The position numbers and the translations under genes were made by a program. Positions 24,186-33,672 of a stretch of DNA of 64,000 nt are shown piece after piece. Within the stretch, counting starts at the first letter, position 1; the number at the start of each line of letters is the position of its first letter. The stretch lies in contig NZ_JANKBI010000008.1 in the NCBI RefSeq assembly GCF_024622195.1, positions 124,001 through 188,000 on the forward strand, given 5' to 3'. This DNA comes from Murimonas intestini. Its GTDB lineage: Bacteria > Bacillota > Clostridia > Lachnospirales > Lachnospiraceae. The notes under the pieces were generated by a model. It did no database searches. It was given only the letters and a program-made list of their open reading frames with translations, and had not been told where the DNA came from.

Positions 24186-25019
24186 ATGATAAATAGAAGC
24201 AGTTTAATGAATATATCCGGGAACAGAAAGATACTTACCCGCGAAGAAGATTTTGCCTATTTGCTGCCCTGTGAGCAGCTTCAGATCTTAATATCAAATT
24301 TCACGGTCAGCTTCCCTGATAAATCAACAATATCGGATGATTATACCGTTATGCCTCATGGAAGCGTTACGCTCGTGCTATTTAGTTATGAAACCGTACT
24401 TTATAGTTTTTTATTCGGTCCATTAACAAAGCCAGCAAGAGTAGGCGATATTGCAAATAAATGCGATGTTATTTTTATCATAGAATTTCAGCCGGCAGGT
24501 TTTTATCCCTTTGTAAAAATAAACCAAAAGGAACTGACTGATAAGATCCTGCCTTTCTCACAGGTTCACAGTTCATTGGATAATGCAATGAGAAAACTTC
24601 TTTTAAGTGCCTTATCTGTAGATGAATTATTATCTGAGGCGGAAAAATATCTGATCCTGAATATTCAGTTCCAGTATCCCGGGGAGCTTGAACATGCTAT
24701 GAATACCATTATACAGATGGAGGGTGTTCTGACATCTGCAGAGATTATAAATAATGTTTTTTATAGTCCAAGGCATCTGAACCGGCTGTTTAACCAGTAT
24801 CTCGGCATGAGCATGAAATCCTTCTCCAGGCTGGTGAGGATAAATAAATCTATTCAGCTTTTGAATGAAAAGACAAATTCATTAGCTTTCATATGTGAGA
24901 AACTCGGCTATTATGATGTTTCTCACTTTGTAAAAGACTTCAGGATCGTATGTGGTGTGACTCCCCAGGAATACAGAACAAACATGTCCGATTTTTACAG
25001 TGAAATAGCAAAATACTGA
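24186..25019 (+). CDS. AraC-family regulator
   Basis: 277 residues. The N-terminal half (about 20-165) resembles the DUF6597-type sensor of AraC proteins (DYTVMPHGSVTLVLF, then IIEFQPAGFYPF). The C-terminal half carries the helix-turn-helix pair with MSMKSFSRLVRINKS and LGYYDVSHFVKDFRIVCGVT. The start at 24186 has AAGGA 10 bases upstream; ATG 24177 is too close to that site. It follows the kinase gene by 35 bases and precedes a VOC protein, which it may regulate. Confidence 0.8.
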   Translation: MINRSSLMNISGNRKILTREEDFAYLLPCEQLQILISNFTVSFPDKSTISDDYTVMPHGSVTLVLFSYETVLYSFLFGPLTKPARVGDIANKCDVIFIIEFQPAGFYPFVKINQKELTDKILPFSQVHSSLDNAMRKLLLSALSVDELLSEAEKYLILNIQFQYPGELEHAMNTIIQMEGVLTSAEIINNVFYSPRHLNRLFNQYLGMSMKSFSRLVRINKSIQLLNEKTNSLAFICEKLGYYDVSHFVKDFRIVCGVTPQEYRTNMSDFYSEIAKY

Positions 25020-25054
25020 TTTATAATAAAAATAAAACGAAAGGAACTGTAAAA

Positions 25055-25462
25055 ATGAAATTTGATCAAACAACAATCCGTATACTGGTACGGAAAAATT
25101 ATGGAGAATGTTTCGACTTCTATACTGAAAAAATGGGCCTGGTTCCAGTTTGGGGGGACAGAAACGGTCCCTATACTTCTTTTGCCGTAAGCGACGGCAT
25201 GCCCCCTTGCTTTGCCATCTTTTCTGGTGAGAATATGCCCATGTTCCGGGGATATGAGCAGCCTGACTCCTGCTCACAGCCGGATACAGTTGTGGCAGTC
25301 ATCCCTTCTCCTGACTTAGACGGGGACTACCTGCGTCTGAAGGAAACTGGCGTGACGTTTCTTGGCGAACCCCAGTACATTGAAGAATGGGGAATGCGCT
25401 GTACTTATTTTAGAGACCCGGAAGGCAATCTGTTTGAACTGAATGATGACAGCGGTGTATAA
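25055..25462 (+). CDS. VOC (glyoxalase/bleomycin-resistance) superfamily protein
   Basis: 135 residues with the paired beta-alpha-beta-beta-beta modules: IRILVRKNYGECFDFYTEKM at the start and YFRDPEGNLFELND near the end. The terminal Glu of that motif is a usual metal ligand. Family members bind metals or small molecules and range from glyoxalase to antibiotic-binding proteins, so the substrate is open. AAAGGA lies before the ATG. It is close behind the AraC gene, on the same strand. Confidence 0.8.
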   Translation: MKFDQTTIRILVRKNYGECFDFYTEKMGLVPVWGDRNGPYTSFAVSDGMPPCFAIFSGENMPMFRGYEQPDSCSQPDTVVAVIPSPDLDGDYLRLKETGVTFLGEPQYIEEWGMRCTYFRDPEGNLFELNDDSGV

Positions 25463-25491
25463 AAAAAATACAAGTTCAGCTTTATCTTAAA

Positions 25492-25528
25492 CCAAAAAGG
25501 GGGCTATCCGATATTAACCGGAGCCCCC
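25492..25528 (-). terminator. Terminator of glycan locus 1
   Basis: GGGGGCT (25499-25505) pairs with AGCCCCC (25522-25528), with CCG/CGG inside. On the minus strand it is followed by TTTTTGG. It lies 9 bases beyond the stop of the gene at 25538; on the plus strand it may also end the VOC transcript. Confidence 0.8.
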
Positions 25529-25537
25529 AGTCCAAAA

Positions 25538-26749
25538 CTAAATGTCAAGAAACTCAAAATACCGCGCCCCAAGAGGAAACGATCTATCCTCTCTGCACAT
25601 GACAGCCATCTTCTGTACAACAAAATTATAATCATCCCAGGAGCCAGAGGATACCATACACATTAAACGGCCGTCCCCGCTCATCCATTTTGTGGGGAAG
25701 GACGGCTGGTAGTCCCCGTATGTCCCCCAGTTGTCATCACGGTAAAACAGTTTCCATGGCCCCCATGGATGTTCTGATTCATATAAGGTAAGCTGGCTGA
25801 TATGTGATTGGGGCCATTTCATCTGATGTACAGGCCTGGGCAGCAGCTCTTCATCCACGAACCCGTAATTTCCCATGATATACCTGCCGATTCCCGGATT
25901 GTAAGATACATGGTTCTCACCTGTCATTTTATAATACTGGAAGACCGGCACAGCCTTATCCTCTGATTTATCCCAGCAGGCGTTGTCATCTCCTCCTGCA
26001 TAAAATTCCCATTCCTCCCTCTGCAATATCTTTTCCTTTAATACTCTTCCCAGAAGCAGCCCGTCCCCGTTCTCCCAGTAGCTGCACCCGTCTTCATCGT
26101 ATGGAAAATAAGCATATACGTATCCGTCCCTGGCACCCCTGTAGCCTCTTCCAAACTGCAGGAAATGGCACGACGAGAGCTTTCCTGTAAAAAAGTCAGG
26201 CGGTGTGGCATCCGTATTCCATGTCTTTCCGCAGTCATCTGATGTCACGATCCACCCGTGCAGGTTTTTCTGCCTGTTGAATCTGGGGCAGTCTCCATAA
26301 TTATGGATCTCAACTGACATAAAAAGTTTCCCTCCTATGTCCAGCAGCCCCGCAGGCTTGATTCCCTCTGCGCTTTTATCAAGGGCATATTCCCTGTACT
26401 TTACCGGTTCCGGATTCTGCACATCCAGGGTCCAGTCACCCGTATTTGTGAGCTTCCCGAAGTCAAGTGAATCTGTCCTGGCTCCGAATGCTCCTGATGA
26501 TGATATCTTCCAGAAATTCATAGGCACGCCTTTGTTATCTCCGGCAGCCCCGTAAAGGCAGCCGTCCTCTGCCCAGGTGACAGGCCACATATCTCCCTCG
26601 CCGCAGTGATACCTGACCCTGTCAAATTTTACTCCTGTAATATAATCTGATCCGGGGAACGGCGGCTCTGCCCGGGGATACTTTATATATCCAAAATCCT
26701 CCCCCTCCAGCCCTGTACACTTCTTTATCTCTCTGTATCCTTCTCCCAT
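25538..26749 (-). CDS. DUF4185-like beta-propeller protein, probable glycosidase
   Basis: 403 residues without a signal peptide. The pattern of short blades with Asp/Trp turns fits DUF4185/GH43-like propellers: GDMWPVTWAEDGCLYGAAGD at the start, then SDDCGKTWNTD, NPGIGRYIMGNYGF and SEHPWGPWKLFYRDDNWG. Such proteins sit in glycan operons and may be glycosidases, but no activity can be assigned. It is the last gene of the operon with the two permeases and the binding protein. AGGGGAG lies 6 bases before the ATG. Confidence 0.65.
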   Translation of the reverse strand: MGEGYREIKKCTGLEGEDFGYIKYPRAEPPFPGSDYITGVKFDRVRYHCGEGDMWPVTWAEDGCLYGAAGDNKGVPMNFWKISSSGAFGARTDSLDFGKLTNTGDWTLDVQNPEPVKYREYALDKSAEGIKPAGLLDIGGKLFMSVEIHNYGDCPRFNRQKNLHGWIVTSDDCGKTWNTDATPPDFFTGKLSSCHFLQFGRGYRGARDGYVYAYFPYDEDGCSYWENGDGLLLGRVLKEKILQREEWEFYAGGDDNACWDKSEDKAVPVFQYYKMTGENHVSYNPGIGRYIMGNYGFVDEELLPRPVHQMKWPQSHISQLTLYESEHPWGPWKLFYRDDNWGTYGDYQPSFPTKWMSGDGRLMCMVSSGSWDDYNFVVQKMAVMCREDRSFPLGARYFEFLDI

Positions 26750-26760
26750 AAATTTCTCCC

Positions 26761-27600
26761 CTATCCTTTCACTGCGCCGGCCATTACGCCGCCTATGATA
26801 TACTTCTGCATGAGCAGGTAAAGTATAATGATCGGGATCATTGCCATTACAAAGGCTGCAAACGCCATATTTAATTCAATATTATATTCTCCAAAGAAAA
26901 AGTATTGTGTCAGCGGTATGGTCCTGACCTCCGGCCTCTGGGCTATGATCAGGGATGTTGTAAAGTCATTCCACACAGTCAGCGCGTTCAGCACAAGCGT
27001 TGAGGATATGATTGGCTTCATGAGCGGGAATACGATCTTCCAGAAGGTATAGAACTTGCCTGCGCCGTCAATGTAGGCCGCTTCCTCCATCTCCACAGGT
27101 ATTGTCCTGATAAATCCCACATACACAAAGATATTATATGCTGTCTGAAATCCGCTGATGGTCAGGATCAGGCCGATCCTCGTATTCAGCAGCCCCATAT
27201 TCTTCAGCTGTACATAGAGCGGCATCATCACTACCTGGAAAGGAAGCATGATAGCTGCCAGGAAAAAGTAGTACATTCCCGAATACAGCCTGGACTTTAA
27301 ATTTCTGGCGATCACATATGCTGCCATAGTACATACCACCATGAGAATGAGCACACAGGCAGCTGTCACTATCACGCTGTTCTTCGCGGCGCTAAAAAAA
27401 TTTGAGACTCTGACAGCTTCTGTGAAGTTCTCCCAGTATATCCCTGTGGGGAATGCCAGCCCTGTTTTGATAGTTTCCTCAGGAGATTTTACCGCATATA
27501 CGATGGAAATATAAAATGGTGCAATAAAAAACATGATAACAGTTAACTTTAAAAGAAAAAATATGACAGGCTTGGGGCCTGTTATTTTACGCTTTGTCAT
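26761..27600 (-). CDS. Carbohydrate ABC transporter permease (MalG/AraQ type)
   Basis: 279 residues with six membrane segments and the binding-protein-dependent permease EAA loop (EEAAYIDGAGKFYTFWKIVFP, about 190). It ends MAGAVKG, as most MalG-type permeases do. Its ATG overlaps the stop of the upstream permease (ATGA). It imports a sugar or glycan fragment together with the next two proteins. The ATPase subunit (MsmX-like) is not encoded here and is probably shared and located elsewhere. Confidence 0.9.
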   Translation of the reverse strand: MTKRKITGPKPVIFFLLKLTVIMFFIAPFYISIVYAVKSPEETIKTGLAFPTGIYWENFTEAVRVSNFFSAAKNSVIVTAACVLILMVVCTMAAYVIARNLKSRLYSGMYYFFLAAIMLPFQVVMMPLYVQLKNMGLLNTRIGLILTISGFQTAYNIFVYVGFIRTIPVEMEEAAYIDGAGKFYTFWKIVFPLMKPIISSTLVLNALTVWNDFTTSLIIAQRPEVRTIPLTQYFFFGEYNIELNMAFAAFVMAMIPIIILYLLMQKYIIGGVMAGAVKG

Positions 27601-28451
27601 AGATCCACCTCCCGCCTTCTGAGGAAGAATGTCACAATGCCTGTTATGACCACAATGGCCGCCATCATGACAATAGCTGCCGCCTGTCCGTAACCGGCTT
27701 TATTATATGGGAAGGTGTAATTATAGACATACAGTGCAAACGTCTCTGATGCCCGCCCGGGGCCCCCATGGGTCACTGTCATTGCATAGTCAAATACTTT
27801 CAGGCCCCACCCCAGGAATAAGGTGATATTAATGGTCATGGCCGGAGCTATCATGGGAAGGGTCACATACCGGAATTTAGTAAAAGGCCCGGCCCCGTCA
27901 ATCTCTGCCGCCTCGTAGTATGTATCTGAGATGGCATTCAGGCCCGCCAGATAGATCAGCATGGCATACCCTATATCACGCCACATGCCCATTATGCAGA
28001 TACCCAGCATAACTGTCTTCTTATTGCCCAGAAGGCTCTTGATGCCCAGCAGCTCATAAAATACATCGCTGTAGATATAGGACCAGATAAACCCTGTCAG
28101 AACAAGGCTGATAATAAAGGGCATGAAGACAAATGTCCTGAAAATACGGTTTACCCTGGTATTTTTCTTTAATGCCATAGCCAGCAGGAGTCCGAACAGA
28201 TTGTTCCCGATCACTGTCACAGCTGTAAAAAATAAAGAATTCTTAATTGGTTCTCCAATCGTAGGGTCTTTAAATATCTTCAGGTAATTCTTCATCCCCA
28301 CAAAATTATATACTTCCGAAAAACCGTCCCAGTCTGTAAAGGAAATCTTCGCCCCGCTGATAAAGGGCAGGACCACCATGGTGCCGAACAGCAGCAGTGC
28401 GGGCAGAAGAAATGCCAGATTGGTCAGTCTCTTTTTCAATTTTATTGTCAT
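27597..28451 (-). CDS. Carbohydrate ABC transporter permease (MalF/LacF type)
   Basis: 284 residues with six membrane segments. It has an N-terminal LAFLLPALLLFGTMVVLPF helix, ISFTDWDGF in the first outer loop, and an EAA loop (YEAAEIDGAGPFTKFRYVTLP). The start at 28451 has GAGGAG about 8 bases upstream; the open frame upstream to 28505 is occupied by intercistronic hairpins. It pairs with the MalG-type permease at 26761. Confidence 0.9.
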   Translation of the reverse strand: MTIKLKKRLTNLAFLLPALLLFGTMVVLPFISGAKISFTDWDGFSEVYNFVGMKNYLKIFKDPTIGEPIKNSLFFTAVTVIGNNLFGLLLAMALKKNTRVNRIFRTFVFMPFIISLVLTGFIWSYIYSDVFYELLGIKSLLGNKKTVMLGICIMGMWRDIGYAMLIYLAGLNAISDTYYEAAEIDGAGPFTKFRYVTLPMIAPAMTINITLFLGWGLKVFDYAMTVTHGGPGRASETFALYVYNYTFPYNKAGYGQAAAIVMMAAIVVITGIVTFFLRRREVDL

Positions 28452-28473
28452 GGCTGCACTCCTCTTAAACCGA

Positions 28474-28536
28474 ATGCCGCAAGGGTATATGAACCGCTGC
28501 GGCATCCTTCTCTTTTACGGGCAGTGTAATTTGCCC
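28474..28536 (-). promoter_or_regulatory. Two intercistronic stem-loops after the solute-binding protein gene
   Basis: GGGCA/TGCCC (28519-28536) and ATGCCGCA/TGCGGCAT (28474-28505) form stems between the binding-protein stop and the permease ribosome site. Such hairpins commonly stabilise or partly terminate the message so that more binding protein than permease is made. Confidence 0.5.
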
Positions 28537-28546
28537 TGGTTACATA

Positions 28547-29797
28547 TTAATCGATCGCTGCAAACTGCTCGTCCAGCTTTTCGATATATTCATCCACATT
28601 TCTCTCCTCGTCTGCGGCAAATTCTTCCTGCCATGTCCTGAATGTAGAGTTCTGCTGCCCTACGAAGATCTCTCTGCTTTCATAGTTATAATAATTTCCT
28701 TCTTCAATAATGCTGACCCAGTCTTTAATAAGCGGAGACATATCTGCTGTGTCATCGCCTGCCTGGAACGGCACGAAGGCTGCATACTTACTCATGATGG
28801 CCACACCTTCATCAGAGGTCAGGAACTCAATAAAATGGATGGCTTCTTCTTTATGTTCAGATGCGCTTGTCACCATATAGCAGCCTGCAGGAGCGATTCC
28901 CAGAACAGCATTGCCTTCTGTATTTCCCGGAAGTGCAAAGAATCCAATCTCATTGTCAGCGCCGGCGTTGATAAACTCTGTAACGTCCCATGTACCGCCG
29001 ATGAACATCCCGGCTTTTCCATTGATCAGCATTGCCCTTGCCTTTGCAGCGTCTGTTCCGAACTCATCGCCGCTCTCAAAAGAAAGCCTCTCAGCTGTAC
29101 GCTCCATCACTTCCTTAAATCCCGGATAATCAGCAAATTTCTTTTCCCCAACAGCTATCTTTTCAAAGAAATCAGGGTTTTCCTCCAGGAATGTTCCATA
29201 CAGGTCAGCCTGGATCTCACACTGTGCCGGCCAGCCATCCTGGAATCCTCTTGCAAATGCATAGATGCCTGTATCCTGGATCTTCTGGGCTGCAGCCATC
29301 ATCTCCTCATGAGTCTTGGGGATCTCAATTCCATTATCCTCAAATACCTTCTTGTTGTAGAAGACACCCATGCCGTCACCGCTGTACGGCACTGAATATA
29401 CCTTTCCGTCAATCTTCATGGACTCGATCAGGTCAGGATCAAAATCCTTCAGGAATTCCTGATCTGTGATATCCTGGATATGGCCTGCATTTATAAGCTC
29501 TATATATCTTTTAGGGGTACCCAGGATCACGTCAGGCGCATCGCCGCCGGCCAGCTTCGTCTTGAGCATATTGTCATACTGGCTGTTGTCCAGGCCCTGA
29601 AGCTCATACTTGACGCCCGGATACTTCTCCTCCAGGGCTTTGCAGACTTCCTCCATACCGTCTCTGGATGACTGCTCCTCAATGTGGTGGAAAATAGTTA
29701 CAGTAACCTCCTCACCCTCGCTGGCCTGCACGCTTGTGCCTCCCAGAAGTCCTGCAGCCATTGCCGCTGATAACATAACTGCCATTTTTTTCTTCAT
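28547..29797 (-). CDS. Extracellular sugar-binding protein of an ABC transporter
   Basis: 416 residues. The signal peptide MKKKMAVMLSAAMAAGLLGG ends near VQASE with no lipobox Cys, which is unusual for a Gram-positive binding protein unless it is held otherwise. The mature part is a family 1 solute-binding protein (VTIFHHIEEQSSRDGM, LAGGDAPDVILGTPKRY, FYNKKVFEDNGIEIPKTHEE, GKAGMFIGGTWDV). AAAGGAGG fixes the start at 29797. It sits between a GH151-like enzyme and the permeases, so a fucosylated or related oligosaccharide is a possible cargo. Confidence 0.9.
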   Translation of the reverse strand: MKKKMAVMLSAAMAAGLLGGTSVQASEGEEVTVTIFHHIEEQSSRDGMEEVCKALEEKYPGVKYELQGLDNSQYDNMLKTKLAGGDAPDVILGTPKRYIELINAGHIQDITDQEFLKDFDPDLIESMKIDGKVYSVPYSGDGMGVFYNKKVFEDNGIEIPKTHEEMMAAAQKIQDTGIYAFARGFQDGWPAQCEIQADLYGTFLEENPDFFEKIAVGEKKFADYPGFKEVMERTAERLSFESGDEFGTDAAKARAMLINGKAGMFIGGTWDVTEFINAGADNEIGFFALPGNTEGNAVLGIAPAGCYMVTSASEHKEEAIHFIEFLTSDEGVAIMSKYAAFVPFQAGDDTADMSPLIKDWVSIIEEGNYYNYESREIFVGQQNSTFRTWQEEFAADEERNVDEYIEKLDEQFAAID

Positions 29798-29854
29798 ATA
29801 TCCGTCCTCCTTTATTTTATGTTTAGATTGTACTTCTTTAAGTTCATACAAACT

Positions 29855-29860
29855 ATTATA
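29855..29860 (-). promoter_or_regulatory. Candidate -10 box before the binding-protein gene
   Basis: A perfect TATAAT lies 58 bases before the binding-protein ATG on the minus strand. No -35 box is present at the right distance, as expected for a promoter depending on an activator such as the YesN-type regulator at 32074. Confidence 0.3.
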
Positions 29861-29898
29861 ATTTTTTGACTTTCTATTAGATATTTTAACTCAAATTT

Positions 29899-31956
29899 CT
29901 AATCCCGGAACCTGATCTCAACTGCCTGATATCCTTCCAGCCTGGGCAGGGTAAACTCCACGCTCCCATCCCCTGCTCTGATATCCAGGGGCTTTCCTTC
30001 GGGAACCAGAACTGCGGATTCTGCCTCTTTGTCCAGATTCAGTTTAATATGAAGGTCACTGATCGGTATCACATCCTCTACTGTGTGCAGGTCCTCAGCA
30101 ATCTTCTCAGGAATATAATGCAGCAGATGCAGGATATAACGTTTCTTCTCCTCCTGGACATTTAAGGATGCAAACAAAGTAGAAGGCCCGTCATGCACGA
30201 CCATCTTCTTTCCCAACAGCTCCATGACAGCATCGTTCATCATTTCCAGGCACCATCTGGGCGCCCTGGCGTTATATATAGCAAATACCGGGCTGGCAAA
30301 ATAGATCACATTTCCCCTGCGGATAATGGCAGGATCTGACAGCCTGTGTGTGGACGGCGCCTGCCTGTGGGAAGAGAAGTGTTCAAAGCTCCTGTAAAAA
30401 TACGGAGGCACAAATCGTGCCATCACCTGGACATCCCCCGCGGTCCTGGCCACCTCAACTCCCTTTGCATACATGACATGCTCCGTTTTAGGAAGTCTTT
30501 TCCCTATCACCTCCCCGGGCATTATATATTCCGCATAGTCATTTGAATTTGTTATGATCCCTCTTGCCAGACCGCCTTCAGAGGTCCGAAGGGGCGCCCT
30601 CAGAGCCTCAATTCCAGTCTCCCTGCAGAGCATATACCTTTCCCCGTCTTCTGCAAAACCTGACTCAAATGTAATGATCATCCTGCCTCCTGATTCCAGA
30701 TAGCTGTCCAGCTTTTTCTTCAGCCTTTCATCCACAGGAATATTGTCCGGCAGGATCAGAAGGGGATAGCGCTCAAAATCAGCCTGAGAATCAATGATAT
30801 CAAACTGCAGGGCCAGCTTGTCAAACATATTTTCCAGTCCCATGAGGCTGGCATTTAAGTGCCCCCTGTCTCCCCCATGGAATTCCTCAGGTGTCAGCAC
30901 AGCGGCTTCCGTGACCTGTACTGCGTCATCGCACCAGGGCTCAAGCGCTTCTACCCTTTCATATACTTTTCCGATCTTCTCGTAGAGAGGCTCCAGCAGC
31001 TTCCCGTCCGCCTCCATCTGGTCTCCCACAAGGCACTTGCAGCCCATTGCCAGCATCCTGAAGCATTCGTATTCCAGCGCTTCCTGTGTCTTAAAGGAAT
31101 GAAGGTCCCCCCACTCCACGTGAAAGCCCCCTGTGTGGGATACACAGTCCAGCCCCAGTGTTCTGGCATAGCGCATAGTAACAGGAAAATGCACATACCC
31201 CCAGCCCCCCGGAATGGATTCCAGCTCCAGATGTGTATATGCATCCAGGACAGGGCGCTGCTTTACTCCTATATGGCTTGTATTATAAAAGATGCTGACA
31301 TCTTTCCTGAAGCTTCTGATAAACTCACTTATCTCAAACTTAAAGTCATCTATCATTTTCTGGCCATATGCCAGGCGTCTGGCGGGATCTTTCACATCTA
31401 TCCCAGCCCTCTCCATCTCCCGCCTGCACACATGGCATGAGCAGTCACGGGGATACAGGATATCCAGAAAAATGCCGTCCACGTCCAGCTCCTCCAGCAG
31501 TTCAGCGATATGCTCTTTTAAAAACTCCTTATATCCTGTATTGACGCAGAGAGTCTGGTAAAAACCTGCCTCATAAGGCTCCTGCCCTATCTGCATCCCA
31601 TGCTCATCCATAGCCAGCCACTCTGGATGCTCCATGGCAGTATAATAATCCCACTGTACTGTTGTATAGACTGGCACCTTGATCCCCACCCTGTGGCATT
31701 CCTCAATCATCTCTTTTAGCATATTTTTATTTTCCAGGCCCGGATGCACTCTTTCAGGGAAACGCTTAGAGTCATAGTACAGCATCCCGTGATGGCATCT
31801 GGCAAAGCATGTCACGGAATCCACATGTGCTTTTTTCAGGACAGATGCAAACTCCCTGGCGTCAAATTCCTTTCCTACTCCGGGTATCAGCGGGCTTGTA
31901 TGGAAATCCAGGTGGATCTGCCTGCCGCGCAGTTTCAGACTGTTTTTTTCTCTCAT
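29899..31956 (-). CDS. Glycoside hydrolase with GHL6/GH151-like barrel and beta-galactosidase trimerisation domain; possible alpha-L-fucosidase
   Basis: 685 cytoplasmic residues. An N-terminal TIM barrel (about 1-330) opens RQIHLDFHTSPLIPGVGKEF and has VDGIFLDILYPRDCSCHVCRRE and YTHLELESIPGGWGYVHFP. A flavodoxin-like trimerisation domain follows (about 360-570, LILPDNIPVDERLKKKLDSY), then a small beta domain. This layout fits the hypothetical GHL6 group and GH151, whose known members are alpha-L-fucosidases. The fucose genes nearby agree, but the activity is inferred. GGAGGAGG before ATG 31956 sets the start. A terminator separates it from the regulator gene. Confidence 0.7.
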   Translation of the reverse strand: MREKNSLKLRGRQIHLDFHTSPLIPGVGKEFDAREFASVLKKAHVDSVTCFARCHHGMLYYDSKRFPERVHPGLENKNMLKEMIEECHRVGIKVPVYTTVQWDYYTAMEHPEWLAMDEHGMQIGQEPYEAGFYQTLCVNTGYKEFLKEHIAELLEELDVDGIFLDILYPRDCSCHVCRREMERAGIDVKDPARRLAYGQKMIDDFKFEISEFIRSFRKDVSIFYNTSHIGVKQRPVLDAYTHLELESIPGGWGYVHFPVTMRYARTLGLDCVSHTGGFHVEWGDLHSFKTQEALEYECFRMLAMGCKCLVGDQMEADGKLLEPLYEKIGKVYERVEALEPWCDDAVQVTEAAVLTPEEFHGGDRGHLNASLMGLENMFDKLALQFDIIDSQADFERYPLLILPDNIPVDERLKKKLDSYLESGGRMIITFESGFAEDGERYMLCRETGIEALRAPLRTSEGGLARGIITNSNDYAEYIMPGEVIGKRLPKTEHVMYAKGVEVARTAGDVQVMARFVPPYFYRSFEHFSSHRQAPSTHRLSDPAIIRRGNVIYFASPVFAIYNARAPRWCLEMMNDAVMELLGKKMVVHDGPSTLFASLNVQEEKKRYILHLLHYIPEKIAEDLHTVEDVIPISDLHIKLNLDKEAESAVLVPEGKPLDIRAGDGSVEFTLPRLEGYQAVEIRFRD

Positions 31957-31975
31957 TTTTTCCTCCTCCAAATTT

Positions 31976-32006
31976 AAAAAGCCACAAACCACTTTTCTGG
32001 TTTGTG
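31976..32006 (-). terminator. Terminator after the YesN-type regulator gene
   Basis: A perfect 9-bp stem (31998-32006 with 31983-31991) followed on the minus strand by GCTTTTT lies 67 bases past the regulator stop. It separates regulatory and structural genes of locus 1, though read-through may occur. Confidence 0.7.
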
Positions 32007-32073
32007 ACTATTTTACAGGAAATCCCCTGTTCCCATCTATATATATAATTTTACTAAATATTAGTTATTTTGC

Positions 32074-33672
32074 CTACCTTGCCTTTTTCTTATATTCTGT
32101 GGGGGATACGCCTTCCACCTTCTTAAATACCTGGTAAAAATAAGAATAGTCTTTATAGCCCACCATTCCCCCCACCACTGTAGCCTTGCTGCCGTCCTCC
32201 AGCAGCTGCTTTGCCTTTTCCAGACGAACAGAAGTCAGTATATCGATAAAATTCATCCCTGTCTCTTTTTTCAGCAGCCTGCTCAGATAAGAAGAATTAA
32301 CATTTAGGGCCTCCGCCGCTGAGGTAAGTGACAGCTCTGTATCAGAATAGCGCTCCCTGATATAGACTACCGCTTCACCGGCAATGGGGTTTTCATACTC
32401 TTTCTCCTCCCGGCTGGTCCTTTGCAGCCTCCGGGCCAGCTCCAGCAGATACTTCCTTGTCTGCCCCATATCCTCCAGCTTATTGATCTCACTCAGGATA
32501 TCATTAATATTTTTCTTTCTCTCATTCCCCGGAAGCCTGCCCAGATAGTATTTCCTGTACATGGTTATGCATATCTCACTTAAAAAACACTTTATCCTGA
32601 ACTCATTCCCGCAGGTGATCTGCTCCAGCTTTTCCAGCAGCTTCTCCACCTCCCGGTCAATATCCTCACTCTCCCCATGAGCAATGATCCTGTGGAAATT
32701 TTCGATATCCTTAAAGGCCGCATCTCCCTCCCCGGCCGCTGCGGTGTTATAATAGCGGCAGAAGAGCACCTGTTCCCTGGCAGAAAAAAAGTTTTCCTCC
32801 AGTATATCCAGAGCCTGATCCCTCATCTCCTTCAGATTTCCCAGTCCTTCTGAAAGGCTGCTCACAGAGAAGCATACAGAGGTGCCGCACTCCTTTTCCA
32901 CTATCCCTGCCAGTTCCCTGAGCCTGTTCTTCATCCGTATATCTATCATGGAAGCACTGTCCTGCTTATCAGGAAGAAAAAGAAGCTCTATCTCCCTGCC
33001 GGAGCGCTGCTCTATACAGATACATTCCCAGGATCTTCTGCTTATGACCTCCACGATCCTTTCCAGCGCCTTCTTTCCGCACTCTTCATCAAGTGTGCGG
33101 AGCCGGCCGGCCACATAGATGCACCGTTTGTCCGCACATCCCAGAATATCTTCATACCTCTGGCCTTCCGCCCTGTGCCCCTGGGCCAGGTCCTTAAGCG
33201 CCTGTACCCTCATGACCCTGTCTGCATCCTCGATCCGCTCTTTATAATGGATATTCTCTTCCACAAGCTGTTCCTGGAAGATGCGCAGCTTTTTCTCTTT
33301 TTTGATCTCTCCGATGGCACGCTCCAGTATTTTTATGAGCTCCCCGTCCTGTATTGGTTTCAGCACAAGGTCAAAGACCCCCAGCTTGACAGCTTTCTGG
33401 GCATACTGGAAGTCATTATATCCTGTGATCAGGATGACCTTTGTCTCTATCTTCCGGTTCTTCAGATACTCCGTGACCTCAAGGCCGTCCATACCCGGCA
33501 TTTTAATATCTGTCAGTATGATATCAGGGCGGTATTTTAATATGGCCTCTTTCTCTTCTATCCCATCCTCCGCCTCTGCTGCGACTACGCAGTCCAGCCG
33601 GCTCCATGGTATGGTCTTCTTCAGGGCCTCCCGTATCAGATTGTTATCATCAGCTATGACTACTTTATACAT
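32074..33672 (-). CDS. YesN-type response regulator with AraC output domain
   Basis: 532 residues. The receiver domain (1-120) has ADDNN, the phosphoacceptor Asp in DIILTDIKMPGMDGLE (about 56) and Lys in LVLKPI. A long middle section with ligand- or dimer-type helices follows. The C-terminal AraC domain (about 430-530) ends YKDYSYFYQVFKKVEGVSPT. It pairs with the kinase whose gene overlaps it by 8 bases and should activate the transporter and glycosidase genes downstream. The start is the ATG at 33672, with GGGGG 6 bases before. Confidence 0.9.
   Translation of the reverse strand: MYKVVIADDNNLIREALKKTIPWSRLDCVVAAEAEDGIEEKEAILKYRPDIILTDIKMPGMDGLEVTEYLKNRKIETKVILITGYNDFQYAQKAVKLGVFDLVLKPIQDGELIKILERAIGEIKKEKKLRIFQEQLVEENIHYKERIEDADRVMRVQALKDLAQGHRAEGQRYEDILGCADKRCIYVAGRLRTLDEECGKKALERIVEVISRRSWECICIEQRSGREIELLFLPDKQDSASMIDIRMKNRLRELAGIVEKECGTSVCFSVSSLSEGLGNLKEMRDQALDILEENFFSAREQVLFCRYYNTAAAGEGDAAFKDIENFHRIIAHGESEDIDREVEKLLEKLEQITCGNEFRIKCFLSEICITMYRKYYLGRLPGNERKKNINDILSEINKLEDMGQTRKYLLELARRLQRTSREEKEYENPIAGEAVVYIRERYSDTELSLTSAAEALNVNSSYLSRLLKKETGMNFIDILTSVRLEKAKQLLEDGSKATVVGGMVGYKDYSYFYQVFKKVEGVSPTEYKKKAR

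Noticed and set aside
25463..25537. Small RNA or extra gene in the convergent spacer
   Set aside because: Only the shared terminator hairpin is visible there.
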